Assembly: GCA_030549175.1 (NCBI GenBank)
Contig: JAUKUA010000005.1
Coordinates: 2,480,001 to 2,544,000, forward strand
Length of the DNA: 64,000 bases
Direction of reading: 5' to 3'
Source: Lasiosphaeris hirsuta
Taxonomy: Eukaryota; Ascomycota; Sordariomycetes; Sordariales; Lasiosphaeriaceae
Shown here: piece by piece, positions 44,940 through 56,932 of the stretch
How positions within the stretch are numbered: the first letter of the stretch is position 1
How the letters are laid out: the number at the start of each line of letters is the position of its first letter
Made by a program: the position numbers and the translations under genes
The notes under the pieces: model-generated
Database searches by the model: none
Told to the model about the DNA's origin: nothing
The model's input: the letters and a program-made list of their open reading frames with translations, nothing else

Positions 44940-45675
44940 CTTGGCGGTTTTATGTGCTGTGGTCTCTTGGTTTATCCGTGTTATTTAAGAAGCAATACGA
45001 GGGAAGCTGGAGCATAGAGACCATCAAGTCGGAAAGAAAGCTTGGGTTTGAGTATTGGAGGAGAACCAGCCCGACCATGTCGGATCTCGGTGCTGGTTTG
45101 AGGCACTGGAGGTGTCGCGATAGTTGGACCGTTCAGCTGGTTCGCTTCGCGTCAACCAAAGTTCCCGCTTGCCAGATTGGGGGTAAACAACGCTGTTCAG
45201 CTATGCAGTGCTGAAGCTATGGCCGACCGCCACCTGAGAGTCGTAACACTCGCAATATTAGCAGGTTTATTGTCGCCGCCTATTCCGCGCTGGATAAATA
45301 TTTTCAGAGTTAATGAATGGGTAATGGCGATAATGGTCAACTGCCCGATGGTCCGTGGAATCGCGCTTCGCGTTGAGTTCGACCTTTGATATCATTGGTG
45401 AATCTTCAGCTATGGTGAGTATGTACCTAGGCTCGTGGACCGCGGGTTGTCATTGACGGCGCCACACCTACTGTAGGACTCGGGCTTGGTGCCTGGAATA
45501 TCCGCTTCGTTGCGATTACAGGGGGCCTCGGGGACATGGCGGGCGAGTGGTTGGGCTTGGGGCTTGGGCTAACAGATCATGCAGTGCACAGGCCTCAGGT
45601 GAAGGTAAAATGTAAAACCGTCAATTGTCAATTGAAGGCCTAAAAGTACATCTCGCCTTGCATGCCAATCCCAAG
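44940..45675. promoter_or_regulatory. Divergent promoter region F-box gene / RAD9
   Basis: 736 bp between divergent genes. No gene or clear regulatory motif was recognised. Confidence 0.5.
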
Positions 45676-47419
45676 ATGGTGGTCAACTTCACGCTAAACG
45701 AGGAGGGCATTTCCGTTTTCCATGATGCCCTCGCCTGCATGTTCAAGTTCAGCGACGAAGTGTGTCTCGAAACCAAAAAGGACAAGGTATGATGACAGCG
45801 TCAAATGTTGTCAAAACGTTGCATCAATCACGCAAATCTAACGCGGCTACCAGTTGACCCTGACAACACTGAACCTCTCCAAGTCTGCATATATATGCTT
45901 CACTTTTGCGGCCAGCCGATTCTTCTCGCGGTACAGCTTTGAGGGCAACGCCCAGTACCGCGATAGGTTCTTTTGCCAGCTCCACATCAGAGTCGGTGAC
46001 ATTCCTCCTGCATCCTCCTGAGTTCAACGGCCTCCTCTGACTTGAACGTAACATTAGTCCCTTCTGTCTGTATTCAGGCCTCGTCAGGGTGGGGAGTCCG
46101 GGCGGGACAACAGGGAGACGACAATTGAGCGCTGTGATGTCGCAATTGACGACGGCCCTGGCAGGAAGAGCCGTCTCGTCGCTAGAATCAACTGTAGAAA
46201 TGGTCTGGATCTCATCAAAGCTCGAGATAATACCAGCATGCTCACGTATTCTAGGAATTACGGCCGAGCACTCGCTATCGTTCGAACCGATGGCTCCGAC
46301 TCATGCCAAGTTCGACAAAACCGAGGCTGTGAACCATTGGACTATCTCATCAAGGACGCTGCGCCAGCTCATGGACCACTTCGGCCCCGGTATCGACCTC
46401 CTGGATATCAACACAGATGACGAAACTCGCGTCGTCAACTTCACATGCTTCACAGAAAAGGTACAGAAACGCGGTGCCAACGCCAATGAAGGTAAACCCT
46501 CATAGACTCTACATGCTCATCATGGGGTACTGATAAGTCTACAGCCGTCCTCAAGAAGCCCCTTCACACCAACATTGCCGTTGAGATGGACGAGTTCGAT
46601 GATGTTGAGGTGGAAGACAAACTCCACATCATCATTAGCGTCAAGGACTTCCGCGCCATCCTTCAGCACGCCCAGATCATCAGCGGGGAGCTAGCCATCA
46701 GCTACTCGAACCCGGGTCGTCCTATGAAACTGTCATATAACAGTGAGGGGATTTTATGCGAGTTCATACTAATGACCATCGGTCAAGATGACGCCATCAG
46801 CCAAAAGCACAAGAACCCTCGCGCCAACAGCGTTGCGGCAAGGGGTGCAAGGCCCGAATTGGACTCGGGCTCTCGCCGGGGCAGCTCCGTTGTGAATGCG
46901 ACTCGCAATGAGTTGTCTCAGGCACAAGAAATTCCCCGGGTACCACAGCTTCAGCAGAAAACAGCACTGCGGCCCCGTCAGCCCCAATTTGAGATTCGCC
47001 CACAGCCAATACCGCCGCAATCAGTGGCCCCACCGCCACCAGCTACAGCGAGATCTGATTCACTGTTCGTACCCCAGGGCGATGACGACCATCAGTGGGA
47101 ACCCATCAATCCAGACCAAGAGGATGATGAGGGCGGGAATGATAGGCTGGAGTGGAACTCCAACAACGAACCGGTATGGCGTATCCATATTGTCCATCCA
47201 AACATCTCGCTTACACTTGTGACCAGAACCCGTCCATCCTTCGCATCAGCAGCTATCTAAACCAGATAGGCGAGCCTGAAACTACAACATCTGAGCGTCT
47301 CCTCTCAGGGCTCGAGCCAACTCAGCGGCTCTCTGAAGTAAGCTAAACCCCACCTATGAATTCCTCGACCCGGGGCTAACCGGAAGTAGGTCCGCCGATA
47401 TGGCCTCTTTTCCCCGTAA
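45676..47419 (+). CDS. RAD9: DNA-damage checkpoint clamp subunit RAD9
   Basis: Exons 45676..45786, 45854..45991, 46058..46202, 46255..46491, 46545..47173, 47227..47337 and 47390..47419; 466 residues. Rad9 (S. pombe nomenclature) forms the PCNA-like 9-1-1 ring with Rad1 and Hus1, which is loaded at damaged DNA to activate the ATR-type kinase. The PCNA-like part covers MVVNFTLNEEGISVFHDALA, FSRYSFEGNAQYRDRFFCQL, SLLSVFRPR, TIERCDVAIDDGPGRKSRLV, CRNGITAEHSLSFEPMAPTH, AVNHWTISSRTLRQLMDHFG and FDDVEVEDKLHIIISVKDFR to about residue 290. A Pro/Gln-rich flexible tail follows, ending TQRLSEVRRYGLFSP. Six introns were needed to restore the family sequence. The donor of intron 2 (GTCGGT) is weak, so that junction is the least certain. 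Confidence 0.93.
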
Positions 47420-47485
47420 TACCCGATGTAGCCATAGTTCGCAAGGCCGTGTTTGTTTTTAGTTCGGAATGATACCAGGAGGAGT

Positions 47486-48580
47486 TTAGGCCGGCATCTT
47501 GAGGGCGATCCAGCTCGTCGCACACCCAGCACCAATGGCTGTAATGCTAGCACCCGGCGGGACATATTTGGACGAAGCAATGACATTCCGGCGGCCTTTT
47601 GGGGCCTGGCCTTCCTTTTCATCTTCAACGGGCGGTCCGCAGTTCCCATGCTCCCCCCAACCCCACGCCGTGACATCACCCTCCTTGCTCAGTGCTACGG
47701 CGTGCTCGCTCCCAACCGCGATTCTTTCGGCCGATGCCAGGTCCGCAGGCGCCATCTGCCCATGGTCATCCCGCCCCCAGCTCAGCACGCTGCCATCTCC
47801 CCGCAGCACATACACCCCGCCCCACCCCGCGCCGACGTCCCTCCACCCCTTGATAGCCTCGGCCGCCGGCGCCGCAGACCGCACGCCCCATTTATCCGAC
47901 CCCAAGGCCACAAACTCGCCGCTCTCAGGCGTGCCGAAGAGACAGGTAAAGTCCCGGCCGCAAACAGCGCGGACAACGAAGAACGGCACCTCGCCAATCT
48001 CGCGCGGCGCGTCAACCACGGCAGCGGCGGGGGACCCGAGCTGTCCGTGCCGGCCCGTGCCCCAGCCGTGGGCGGTGCCGTCACTGAGGACGGCGACGGC
48101 GTGGGCCATGCTGGCGGAGAGATCGGCGATTGTCTGGGACGGGGTCGGGGGGAAGTCGGGGATGGCGGACGGCGAGGAGGTCCGGAAGAGGAAGGGGCCG
48201 AGCCCGAGCTCGCCCTTGAGGCCGGCGCCGAGGGTGTAGACTTTTGTGGGAGTGGCGAGGACAGTGACTTCCCAGGTGGCGGCGACGTGAGTTACGGGTT
48301 CTGGGGTGGGTGTGATGATTTCGAGGGGGTGAAACTTGGCGGGTGGTTGCGGGCTGGGGGGTAGTTTGCCGCAGGCGCTGGTGCTGTGGTCACCGGCACA
48401 GTAGACGGTGCCGGAGGCGGTCAGGAGGAGGGTGTGGTTGCCGCCGCCGGCGATTTTGGTGATGGGTGAGGTGAGCGGCGTGGAGAAGAGGACGGGCTTG
48501 GGCACTGAGACGTCCTCTTTGTGGCCGATGCCCAGCTGGCCGGAGCCGTTGGAGCCGAGGGCGAAAAGGTGTTGTTGCAT
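47486..48580 (-). CDS. RCC1-repeat protein, ATS1/KTI13-like
   Basis: Single exon, 364 residues. At least five RCC1 (regulator of chromosome condensation) blades are visible: LFALGSNGSGQLGIGH, TKVYTLGAGLKGELGLGPF, GTAHGWGTGRHGQLGSP, GSVLSWGRDDHGQMAPADLA and DVTAWGWGEHGNCGPP. They imply a seven-bladed beta-propeller. The size and single-domain layout resemble yeast Ats1/Kti13, which works with Elongator for tRNA wobble-uridine modification and with diphthamide synthesis. Other small RCC1 proteins exist, so that identity is likely but not certain. Its stop is only 66 bp from that of the convergent RAD9. Confidence 0.85.
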   Translation of the reverse strand: MQQHLFALGSNGSGQLGIGHKEDVSVPKPVLFSTPLTSPITKIAGGGNHTLLLTASGTVYCAGDHSTSACGKLPPSPQPPAKFHPLEIITPTPEPVTHVAATWEVTVLATPTKVYTLGAGLKGELGLGPFLFRTSSPSAIPDFPPTPSQTIADLSASMAHAVAVLSDGTAHGWGTGRHGQLGSPAAAVVDAPREIGEVPFFVVRAVCGRDFTCLFGTPESGEFVALGSDKWGVRSAAPAAEAIKGWRDVGAGWGGVYVLRGDGSVLSWGRDDHGQMAPADLASAERIAVGSEHAVALSKEGDVTAWGWGEHGNCGPPVEDEKEGQAPKGRRNVIASSKYVPPGASITAIGAGCATSWIALKMPA

Positions 48581-49021
48581 TTCTGAGTTTGATGGGTATC
48601 ACTGATAAATCACTGAATCCATATGGATCAAATTATGTCGGATTTCTCGAATCTCGACCTCACCACTTAAGACATGAGCTGGCATACGTGGGCTGTGTCA
48701 TGCCTATCCTCAAGCTGCCCCACCTCGTGCCCCACCTACCCTCAGCTACCTCGAAGCTGCAGTGGGGCAGTTGCGCCTCAACGCACTAGGACTTTTTTTT
48801 CATTGGCCGAGAAAGTTAATGTGGGGCAGCGCATGCGGCCTTAAATTCTTTGCGTTCGACGTCGAAATTTTTCTATCCCCCTTCTACATCACACTTCCAA
48901 CTCCAGCAACCTTCTCAGCGTTTCCGGGAGGAAACTACTGGTGCCTCTCTATCTTGCTGCTGCAGGATGTGATCGCTGCTACGAGGAGAAATCTTTGCAG
49001 TCCGCATTCCTTCAGCACAAA
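48581..49021. promoter_or_regulatory. Divergent promoter region ATS1-like / TYR1
   Basis: 441 bp between divergent start codons. The GTGGGGCAG sequence near 48763-48770 recurs near 48821-48829. No gene is seen. Confidence 0.45.
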
Positions 49022-50873
49022 ATGGTGTCGGCAACAGTGCAAACTCCTCCTGGGATGGAGGATTTTGTGGTCGGTCTGATTGGCATGGGCGACATGGGCA
49101 AAATGTACGCCCGGAGCCTCAGCAGCGCAGGTTGGAGGTAATTATCATCCTTCTGGAAATTCCTTCATGGCACATTGGTGTTCACTAACCACAGCCAATT
49201 CGACTCTGGCACATGTTTGGTAAGCCACCTCTCCAATCTCTTTTTTGATACACCTGCCCCTCCCCCCCTCTCTGAATGATGACTTGAGTGCATTTGGCTA
49301 GAGTATCGCCCTTGAATCAGCCAGCAAGCCTTTCTGGCCCTGGCTGAGGCCTGGGCTTTCCATGATGAAAAATCTCAGCTACCTAAGAATTTTGTCTGAA
49401 TCAGAACCCCTCACAACTTTCTGTTGCAACCGATTTCTTGAGTCATTGCTAACATAAACTCATAGATTCGTTTAATAGCATTGGCAAGGAATGTCTGCTA
49501 ATCGGCGTGGTTCTGCGCAGAATCATGGCCTGTGACCGGGAAGAGAAGCATGACGAGTTGGTCAAGGAGTTCGAGGGAAATGTATGAGTGTCATCTCAAC
49601 CCGATCTCCGCAGCCAGGCCGGTGCTGAGTAGATATGTGTTTCTAGAACAAAGTTGAAATACTTCGCAACGGACATCTCGTGTCCCGCGCCAGCAACTAC
49701 ATTGTCTACAGTGTTGAGGCGGCAGCAATAGGGCGCGTCGTTGCCCAATTCGGCCCATGTTTGTTGCCATGATGAGAAGCTTTCCCATGTCCGTAGAAGT
49801 GGTTTTCTTACGTATGTTTTGTCGCAGCAACCCGACTTGGCGCTATCGTGGGCGGTCAGACGTCCTGCAAGGATCCCGAGATCAAGGCTTTTGAAGAGTA
49901 CCTACCGACCGATGTCGACATCGTGTCTTGCCACTCTCTCCACGGCCCCAACGTCGATCCCAAGGGGCAACCCCTGGTATTGATAAAACATCGCGCGTCA
50001 GACGAGTCATTCGCCAAGGTCGAGCATGTCCTCCGGTGTCTGGGATCAACGCACGTCTACCTAACGGCGAAGGAGCATGACCGAATCACTGCCGACACCC
50101 AGGCCGTCACGCACGCAGCCTTCCTGAGCATGGGCAAGGCATGGCACGCGAACAAGCAGTTCCCCTGGGAGGGAGGAAGGTATGTAGGCGGCATCGAGAA
50201 CGTCAAGATCAACCTCATGCTCCGCATCTACGCGCAAAAGTGGCACGTCTACGCGGGGCTCGCCATACTCAACCCGGAGGCGCATAAGCAGATCAACCAG
50301 TTTGCCAAGTCGACAACGGAGCTCTACTATCTGATGCTTGAGGGCCGAGCCGACGAGCTGCGCGAACGCGTCTACGCGGCCAAGGAGAAGGTGTTTGGGG
50401 CCGAGGGCAGCCCCAAGTGGGCGTCGCGCCCGCTGCTGCGCGACGACGTGCTCGACCGTTTCAGCCTCGGCCAGCGCCCGCCCGAGGACAGCCCGCCACT
50501 GCCAAACAACCACCTCAGCCTGCTGGCCATGGTCGACTGCTGGAGCGCCCTCGGCATCGTCCCGTACGACCACATGATCTGCTCGACGCCGCTATTCCGC
50601 CTGTGGCTGGGCGTCACCGAGCACCTGTTCCGCACCCCGGGCCTGCTGGACGAGTGCCTGCGCGTCGGCATCGACGACAACACGTTCCGCCGCGACGATC
50701 TGCAGTTTACCATTGCTGCGTGCGGCTGGGCCGAGTGCGTCTCGCTGCGCCAGTTCGAGACGTGGCGCGAGCGCTTCGCCGTCACGCAAAAGTTCTTTGA
50801 GCCCAGGTTCTCGCGCGCAATGGAGGTCGGGAATGCCATGATCAAGGCGGTGCTGGAGAGCGAGAAGAATTAG
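49022..50873 (+). CDS. TYR1: Prephenate dehydrogenase (NADP+)
   Basis: Exons 49022..49137, 49521..49581, 49647..49758 and 49828..50873; 444 residues. It oxidatively decarboxylates prephenate to 4-hydroxyphenylpyruvate in tyrosine biosynthesis. The Rossmann motif FVVGLIGMGDMGKMYARSL is followed over the exon junction by IMACDREEKHDELVKEFEGN, then NGHLVSRASNYIVYSVEAAA, LGAIVGGQTSCKDPE and VDIVSCHSLHGPNVDPKGQP (substrate loop). The middle holds HVYLTAKEHDRITADTQAVT and AAFLSMGKAWHANKQFPWEG. Intron 1 is 383 bp, far longer than the others, and has internal donor and acceptor-like sites. The joined exons match the fungal TYR1 family closely. Confidence 0.95.
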
Positions 50874-52775
50874 GGAGAGAGGTGGAAGGTTGGTTGACAC
50901 GGGCTTGGGTTTTGCGAGGCGTTCCAGGTACTCCCGTAGCACACACATACTCTGTGATGCGATGCAGAGACCGAGCTCCAGACATAAAAATAGAAAATTT
51001 GATCCAGGATCCACGACCCCGGCCCCAGATACTCCGGGCCAGAGTGACCGGTCAAGCCGAGGTAGATGCCGAATCGCCGAATATCTTGTGTTCTCTGACC
51101 TTGGCGGTGAGACGTGACGCTGCAGCTTCCTCGGGTCTCCCCTCGCAGGAGAGGCGGCAAGCAATCGCGAGCTGCGCCGAGGAAACTCGCTCAGTCCCCG
51201 GATTACCGCTGGCCCGGGGAGCTAGGGTCGCACTGGGCAGCAATGCCGACATCGCTCCATCGACGTGTTCTCCAATAAAAAGGGGAAAAGCTGCCAGAAT
51301 CAAGGTCAAGGCGCGATAAGATGCCGTTAGAGATAGCAGACGGCGCTCCTGCAAGAGAAGCGGGAGAAGCAGCAAGAGAAGCCTCGACGCACTGCCGCAC
51401 GCACTGCCGCACGCATTACCAGACCAACGTCGCTTGCGTCGCCTCGCGTCTCCCTCGCCTAGAGCCTCGCTTGTGTGTTTATCCTCTTCTGCCGGTTCCC
51501 CCTTTCCCCCTTTCCCCCTTTCCCCCTTTTCCCCTCACCACCCACACCTCCTGAACCTCCCCTCCCCCCCCCCTGGCTTTCCCCTCAATCTATTACCCCA
51601 GATGGGGAAGACGTAGAGGAGGGCGGCATCTCATCTCGAACAGGTTGCCATGGTCGCAACCTGGGGAAATGCAAGCAGTCAGGTAGCAGCTATCTGCTGT
51701 GCCACCGTCTCCCTCGGCTCCCGGGGTTAAAGATCCCTTGGGGATCACGGCAAATAGCCCACCCCCCCCTCCATCAGATCAGGAGAATTCGTAATCTCTC
51801 CCCCCTTACCTGCCGCGATGCTTATTTTGACAACTCCCGATGTTCCTAGGGAGGTAGCCAGAGGCGGTGAGTGTGAGGGTGGAGGGGAAATCTATCTCCT
51901 GATCTCACATATCGCCAAATCGGCCGCAGATCTGTGCAGACGGAGTGCATCGCTTTGCCGTCAGCGCGAAGGGGGCGATCCGTTTGACAAAGGCCACGCG
52001 TCTGTGTGTCTATCCTTCGTCTTCCCTCGGTAGCAGTGAGCATTCCGAAAACACCCGTTGCCGATTAGTTGACTCACAGCATCTCCCCATCCTAGGCATG
52101 TGTCGCGTGTCCTCTTGACATCAAAGCATACGGAGAGGGCGTGTAGAGAGAGGTTGGTTAACCAAAGTTTGATCTATTTGATGTAATTGTGTTATGCATA
52201 GTCAGCATAGATGTATTCATGTTTCGTCTAGCCATCACCCTAAAAAAATCGCACTCGGTATACGATAACAAATAGATGATGTAAACACATTCAGTAGTAT
52301 AAATTTGCTCATGGACAGAGTTTCGAATCTTGCATCAGCTCTCTAACACCGTCTCTGGTTCAAGCACAGCGTCAGTACTCCTGCGAAGCCAAGGTAGCCA
52401 GAAACAAACTAATAAATCTATACCAAAACTCATCATTCAATGCCATGCATGATCCTCCATCCAGGGTGCCCACGCCAGCAAAGTAGCGAAAAGCCAAGTC
52501 CATCCATGCTTCTACTATAGTCTACTCATCGATTTCCCAAAACTCTCATAATGACTGACGACCAAGCAATGAGTTTGAACACCGCGACCAAAACAAGAAA
52601 AAGCAACAAAAAGCAGCCAACCTCCCGTTTATACCACGGCTCAAGCCAGTCAGCCCCGTTCTGTGTTTCCATCCTGGGTTTTAGGGAGGGGGGATTTTTT
52701 TTTTTCCTAACACCATTTTCCTTTTGCACGCCAAGCTCCCATTAGATACGAATAAGTCAAAGCAAGAAACAATGT
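50874..52775. other. 1.9-kb spacer between convergent TYR1 and GDH2
   Basis: Long for a convergent pair. It contains a (CCCCCTTT)n pyrimidine repeat at 51498-51534 and other C/T-rich stretches. No gene is recognised. Confidence 0.5.
51498..51534 (+). repeat. (CCCCCTTT)4 pyrimidine repeat
   Basis: Four near-exact 8-bp units plus a partial copy. Confidence 0.9.
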
Positions 52776-55700
52776 TTACTGGATCTTGGACATCCTCTTG
52801 GACATGCTGAAAGGCGGGTCAGTAAGTGTCAAATGAAATAAATAGAAGATGAGGCGGAACTTACAAGTCATAAAATGCAAACTGGCTTGGCGCGCTGCCA
52901 AACTCATAGACAAAGCGACTTGCCAGGAAACTTCCAAAGATAGCCCGGAGGTACGAGTCCGGTACACGCTCAATGATTGTGTCGAGCCCGATCTTCTCAA
53001 TCAAGAGATTGGGCAGAGCATCAGCAAGGACCGAGCGGCGGATGCTCTCACTCTTCCACAGGTCAGAGTGCTGAAGCTCCTCGTCAAGTGTCGTGATGGC
53101 AAGCGAGAGCTTGTCCGAGAGAATAGAGCGCTCGATGCCCGTCTGCTCATGCTCGCGCCAGATGGCCTCAAACTCGAGGCGGGCGTTGTCCTGGATCTTC
53201 CTCTGCACCTCCTTGACATAGGCCTGGTAGAACTCGGGAGCGTTGCCGCGCGGGTCGTGGCACATGTGAGTCACAAAGCCCTCCTCGTCGAAGCTGAGAG
53301 ACGCTAGGACTTCCAGGGAAGAGCTGGTCACACCACCCTTGTTTGCGCTGGCATCCTTGTAAACAATGCAGCCAGCAGCCTCAAGACGGAGCTTAGCGTC
53401 CTGTGTGATGAAGAGGTTTGCACCCTCCACAATATAGGGAATTGTCGATTTGCCGTCTTTGATAAGCTTATTGGCAGAGACAAGGTCAACGGACTCGGGC
53501 CGGCCGCCACAAGGAACGAACATGTCAGTAAGGCCGGTATCCCGAAGGTGATAGACGTTGCGGAACTGGGTACCGTTGTTGACGGCCTCGCCAGTGGGCA
53601 GCGTGATGTTCGTGTCTTCGCAGAGCACTCTGTAGCCGTCTTTGGACAACCTGGACATGTCAAACTGCGAGATCATGGCACGCTTCTTGGCCAAACGATG
53701 CAGCTCTTCCTTGTCAAGGCCGTTGGGGTCGACAAGCACACCGGAGCCATCGACGATGGCCGTGTACTTCTCGTTGCTGAGCAGGATTTCGTTGCTGCCC
53801 AAATCGCCATCCGGACCACCAGTTTGCATCTTCCTGACAGTGGAGGGATCTAGGTTGAGCTTCCGGTAAATGCCCTTGACATACTCGCGAACCGAAAGGG
53901 TGGTCATGCCATAGTGGTCATGCGGAATACCACCAAGCTTTGGAGACTTGCCGGTGAAAAAGGACTTCCACCACGGCGCACCGCGGGATCGGGCATGCTC
54001 CGTCGCCCAGTCCACAAGATCGGCGGTGTTCTCATCAGGACCCAAGAAGAGAATCTCCTCCTTGCCGTAGAGGTCAACAACGGGATTCTTGATGCCGGGG
54101 GTCTCGGCCTTGAGCAGAAGATCCAGGATGCTGTCGATGTACTTCTCAAACGCCTCGCGGTGCTTGTCCTGCTGCTTGGGATCCAGGAGGATAACGCCCT
54201 TGGAACCGCCTTCGGGGATATCCTTGTTCTTGCGCTGCTGTGTGCTTGCGAGGCCGTAGTTTTCGTCAAAGAGGTTACGGGCGTTGATTGAGTAGGCTTC
54301 TTTACTGCGGGACTTGACGATACGGATACCGCCACGCGCGATGTCCTTGAAGCGGAGGTGGAAACCACGAGACTCTGATGTAATGACAAGGAACATGCCG
54401 TACAGGCGCTTTGGATACTCCATCTCGGGGAGGAACGAAGGGTCAAGCCGGAAGCTCAGAGCTACCTTAGTCGGCGTGAAGTAGTTGGTCTTCAGAACCG
54501 CATTGTTGAAGACACGGAAAGCTGTCATGACCATCTCCTCGTGTTCGTTCGAGACGTCCTTGGTGATCTTGTCCTTAAGCTTGGCATCCGAGAGCACCTC
54601 GTTGGCGGGAGTCGGGGCAATGTAGTGGCGGTCAAACTCGGCTCCCACTTTGAGGTGGACGCTGGCGAATGATGCATACAGAGCGCGGACAAGTCCCGGG
54701 TGGGAGTTGATGATCTCCAGAATGTAATCCGGGGTAAATGTCTCCGTGCGCAGCCGCTTCTTCATCTTTGATAGAATCTCGGCGTGGGCGTTGTTCTTGA
54801 TATCGAGCGCCGCCATCAATGAGGCGTATTCTGAACCAAGGCGGTTCAGGAAATGCTGCACAAAGACCCACACGCAGTGAGCATAGATTGTCTCCTGCAA
54901 GCTTAGCTCGCCCGAGGCAAACAGGTTGTGGAGCTTTGTCTGAGGGATGCAGTATAGGAGCGAAATCTCCTTGGTGATCTGGTGGATCGACTGCTCAATC
55001 GGGGGGTATGTTGTTTCCAGGTTGGCTGCGGGGCGGAGGTAAATGCTCATGACCGTGATGCCGTTGGAGAACTGCTCCACATATTTCCGCGAGCTTGTGA
55101 CGCCGTAGTAATGGTAGAGGTCGCTCAAGGCGCTGAACATACCCCTTGCGGTCCTGGAGCGGAAAGCAATGACTAGTCTCTTCTCCTGGGAGTCCTCGAT
55201 ATCGTAAACCTCGATGACAGGGCCATTCCGGGTGACGGCAATCTCAATGATCTCCTGGTAGATCTGCTTGGTATTCTTGGTTGCCTTGGCCATGAACATG
55301 CGGTCACTGATAACCTCGAGCCGCGTCTCCTTGGGATCAGCGTTGGGCTCAACAAACAGGCATTGATAAACGAAGTAGCATCGCAACGCCGCTTTCGAGT
55401 CCGGCTTCTGTCCGAGGACACCTGGCGACCGGAACGTCTCGACACGGAAGCGCTTGGTAGTGTCGGTGTTGTCCAGGTACTTGGCCTCAAGCCTGTGCTC
55501 GTAGCGGGGCCCGCCAATAGCTGTCTTTCCCGGCTCGCTGGTATCGATATAGATGGCGTGGTCTGAAGCTTCCATGTCCAACCTGATCTCCTCCCTCTTG
55601 TCCTCTCGAGAAAAGGCCGCAATCTTGGCGGCGTAGAGAGATGTAATGTGGTTCGAAATGGCCTCAACGCTCTCCAACTCGAAGTAGACGTCGTCGATGC

Positions 55701-56200
55701 CCAGTTCACTATAGAACCAGACAATCTGGGCGTCGATGAGATCCACGGGAATCCATTTGCATTTGCTAATGTGTGCCTTGACTGCTCTAGGGGTTAGCAA
55801 AATAGGCTGCCGAGAGCAGTGAGCGTAAAACAGTAGACTAACCTTGCTTCATCTGCTCGGCCTTGCCTGCAAATTCGGGCGCAACATAGCCCACCGTTGC
55901 GGAACGTAATGTTCTGTGGCCATTGCCATTGATTTTTGCCATGAGAGGATAACTGACATGCGTCGGCTGAGGTGAAGGGTGCCTGCTAGGCTCCGCGTCC
56001 CTGAGCTTGCCCACCAGCTTGTTGGCGGATATTTGCGTCGTGGGAGACTCCATCATGGTCTCTCCGGAGGACTCAAAAGGGTCCACGTACTCGGGAAAGC
56101 TATCCATTGCGAAGTTAGTCTTGATGGTCAAGCCAGACATCTTCCGCTTGCAGTCAAGATGACTAGGTAAGGGGGGCGCTTGGACGACCACGTCTGCCAT
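52776..56200 (-). CDS. GDH2: NAD-specific glutamate dehydrogenase (large, fungal type)
   Basis: Exons 56200..55843, 55784..52865 and 52806..52776; 1102 residues, the ~1000-residue class of fungal NAD-GDH (yeast Gdh2). It deaminates glutamate to 2-oxoglutarate and ammonium during growth on amino acids. The start is MADVVVQAPPLPSHLD, with a regulatory region to about 450. The catalytic domain contains FHLRFKDIARGGIRIV, EGGSKGVILLDPK, GKEEILFLGPDENTADLVDW, GGIPHDHYGMTTLSVREYVK, VDGSGVLVDPNGLDKEEL, FVPCGGRPESVDLVSANKLI, IVEGANLFITQDAKL and KDASANKGGVTSSSLEVLAS. The short last exon changes the C-terminus to FYDFMSKRMSKIQ, which agrees with the basic tails of relatives. Intron 1's acceptor is a TAGAG double site; only the second AG keeps frame. 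Confidence 0.96.
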
Positions 56201-56910
56201 GGTGGCGGTACAGAGCTGAAGAAGGATAAATGTGGGTAGGTTGTAGCATGAGTAAAGTTAAGTGCGGTGTTGAGGAAGTGAAGGAAACAAAGGGGGGTTA
56301 GCTTGGGGCCTCCCCAGGGGAGGAAAGACTGAGCTTTGTAGTATCAGTGAAGGTGATGCAGCGGCAAGGTGCCGCTGACCACCACTTATCACCTATGCCA
56401 TGACCATGATATGACTGGTATCTGCGGGTTTGACGTGAACGACAGAGACAGGCCGGTAGGTTTGGGCCTTTGGTGTCAGTCAACAATCCTAAGCCGCCGT
56501 CTCCGCCGGCATCGGATCATTTGGGAAAAACCACAGACTTGTGGCACAGGGCAGGAATGAGAGTGGCACGGCAACATGGCATCGAGGCTTCCCGATCGTT
56601 GAGAGCCAAAATTGCCAATTGGATGGCGGCAGAGCGCAAGCGACACTTGTTTCCGGGAGTGTTGCGTCCGGGACGCTCGCATGGCTCACCGCTTCTGAAC
56701 TCACGCTCGTGCTCTGTGCTCCCTGATAAGAAACCACCCCCCTTTTCCCACAAACTGCAGATGGCTGGAAAGGCTGGCACGCAGGTGCCTGAGCTCGGGA
56801 TTTGCTTACCAACGGGGTTTTCAGATTAATCCGCCTCGGTGCAGATAGAGTGCCCTCCCTGTCCGGTCCCTTCTGACGAGGCCGCGGGAATTTGCGTTCT
56901 GGTCGTGCTG

Positions 56911-56932
56911 TCCAGGGATCCAGGGATCCAGG
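56911..56932 (+). repeat. TCCAGGGA tandem repeat
   Basis: Two exact 8-bp units and a partial third. Confidence 0.8.
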
